Position numbers and translations under genes: made by a program
Shown: piece after piece, positions 5,927 to 6,588 of the stretch
Layout: the number at the start of each line of letters is the position of its first letter
Position numbering within the stretch: position 1 is the stretch's first letter
Source of the DNA: JAVBPA01 sp031549925
GTDB lineage: Bacteria > Bacillota > Clostridia > Oscillospirales > CAG-272
Assembly: GCA_031549925.1 (NCBI GenBank)
Contig: JAVBPA010000066.1
Location: 1 to 6,588, forward strand
Direction of reading: 5' to 3'
Length of the DNA stretch: 6,588 nucleotides
Notes under the pieces: model-generated
The model's input: the letters and a program-made list of their open reading frames with translations, nothing else
The model's database searches: none
Told to the model about the DNA's origin: nothing

Positions 5927-6588
5927 TTACTCGTTTTCAACTTTCGCATATTTTTCAAGGTTTGCGATAACAGATTTGAAACGCTCATGTTCGCATATGG
6001 GAGCATAACGCTCATTATTTAAAAACCAATCGTGATCGTGTATTAGGCGATAACTTTGATTATAGCGTATATCTTTAGCGTGATTTCCGTAGTTGCTGAG
6101 ATGATAATCCCCGTATATTTTAATCCCTTTTACCAGAATTGATGTGTGCGCCCCCGGTTTTTCTGTATCAAAAATTATCGCGGTTTCCGCACATTTTTCG
6201 ATATTATCGAGAGCCTTATCATATTCGCCGAAAGTTATATAACTCTGTGCAAGCACTGCATAATCATATACCATACCTTCGCGGGCAAATGCGTAATCTC
6301 CGTCCTCGAAAAATATTTCCATGATTTTATCAATTTTTTCGTGGATTATTATTCCGCGTCTCAACATATTTAAATATTCTGTACTTGATTTATCGGCATT
6401 GCTGTAAGCACGGGCATCCGCCATAGCCAAATGGCTCATATGTGTGCATAAACAATGGAAAAGATAATCCAGTATATCTCTTCGGATTCTCAATGTTTCT
6501 TCGCCTTCAGTAATATCAGATAAAATTCTTTCGCGCGACCAAGCGACGCCGTCGGACAGCGGGCATATAATAGGACTTTCTTTAATTA
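5927..6588 (-). CDS. C-terminal part of a TPR-like, probably XRE-family regulator (5' end outside window)
   Basis: The frame is open from the window edge to TAA at 5927-5929, giving 219 residues. The first possible start inside the window is a TTG at 6491-6493 with convincing coding sequence before it (ending ERILSDITEGEET), so the real start lies beyond 6588. The protein is helical and TPR-like: WSRERILSDITEGEE, RRDILDYLFHCLCTHMSHLA, a repeat around AREGMVYDYAVLAQSYITFGEYDKALDNIEKC, and a closing ERYAPICEHERFKSVIANLEKY. From memory this resembles C-terminal domains of Clostridia XRE regulators, which have an N-terminal DNA-binding domain followed by helical repeats that may sense a ligand or peptide. 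That N-terminal domain is not visible, so the regulator call is inference. A hairpin terminator follows at 5783-5812. It is not obviously linked to the restriction-modification genes. Confidence 0.7.
   Translation of the reverse strand, partial: IKESPIICPLSDGVAWSRERILSDITEGEETLRIRRDILDYLFHCLCTHMSHLAMADARAYSNADKSSTEYLNMLRRGIIIHEKIDKIMEIFFEDGDYAFAREGMVYDYAVLAQSYITFGEYDKALDNIEKCAETAIIFDTEKPGAHTSILVKGIKIYGDYHLSNYGNHAKDIRYNQSYRLIHDHDWFLNNERYAPICEHERFKSVIANLEKYAKVENE

Noticed and set aside
5831..6022. 63-codon + strand open frame near the right-hand gene
   Set aside because: It overlaps the end of the supported - strand gene, shows no motif and lacks a good ribosome site.
5927..6493. Complete 188-residue protein starting at the TTG at 6491-6493
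   Set aside because: The same frame stays open to the window edge and the extra residues look like a natural continuation of the protein, so the gene is 5' truncated by the window.
3102..6588. Absence of GGCC from the right half of the window as a sign of site avoidance
   Set aside because: GGCC is rare by composition alone in DNA this AT-rich, and the window is too short to test avoidance; a whole-genome count against expectation would be needed.

Overview
The window looks like a low-GC Bacillota chromosome, probably a Clostridia relative. The evidence is AT-rich DNA, purine-rich Shine-Dalgarno sites before most starts, a two-component/ABC exporter arrangement typical of that phylum, and a regulator type at the right edge that I know mainly from Clostridia. 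The genus cannot be read from the sequence.

Left part, + strand (1-3290): the first 44 bases are the last 13 codons of an upstream gene, probably a sensor histidine kinase. After a short gap with an extended -10 promoter come an ABC ATPase (137-808) and, overlapping it by 8 bases, an 829-residue FtsX/MacB-type permease (801-3290) made of two repeated halves. This resembles the sensor-plus-exporter modules that Bacillota use against antimicrobial peptides or envelope stress. The substrate cannot be told from sequence.

Middle part, - strand (3373-5611, read right to left): a compact type II restriction-modification unit. It consists of a decayed XRE-type controller gene (5408-5611, two in-frame TAA codons), a 5-methylcytosine methyltransferase very like M.HaeIII (4329-5405), and a HaeIII-family endonuclease (3373-4326). 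The expected target is GGCC. The three genes abut with 2-base gaps and share a near-consensus promoter (5649-5677) carrying two operator-like repeats. The controller is broken but its promoter, operators and ribosome site are intact, so the system may be running without its own regulator. The unit faces the exporter operon tail to tail and is bracketed by a 12-base direct repeat that may mark its insertion.

Right part, - strand (5927-6588): the C-terminal part of a helical, TPR-like protein whose start lies beyond the window, probably an XRE-family regulator. A hairpin terminator (5783-5812) separates it from the restriction-modification promoter. No tRNA, rRNA, CRISPR array, transposase or integrase was seen.
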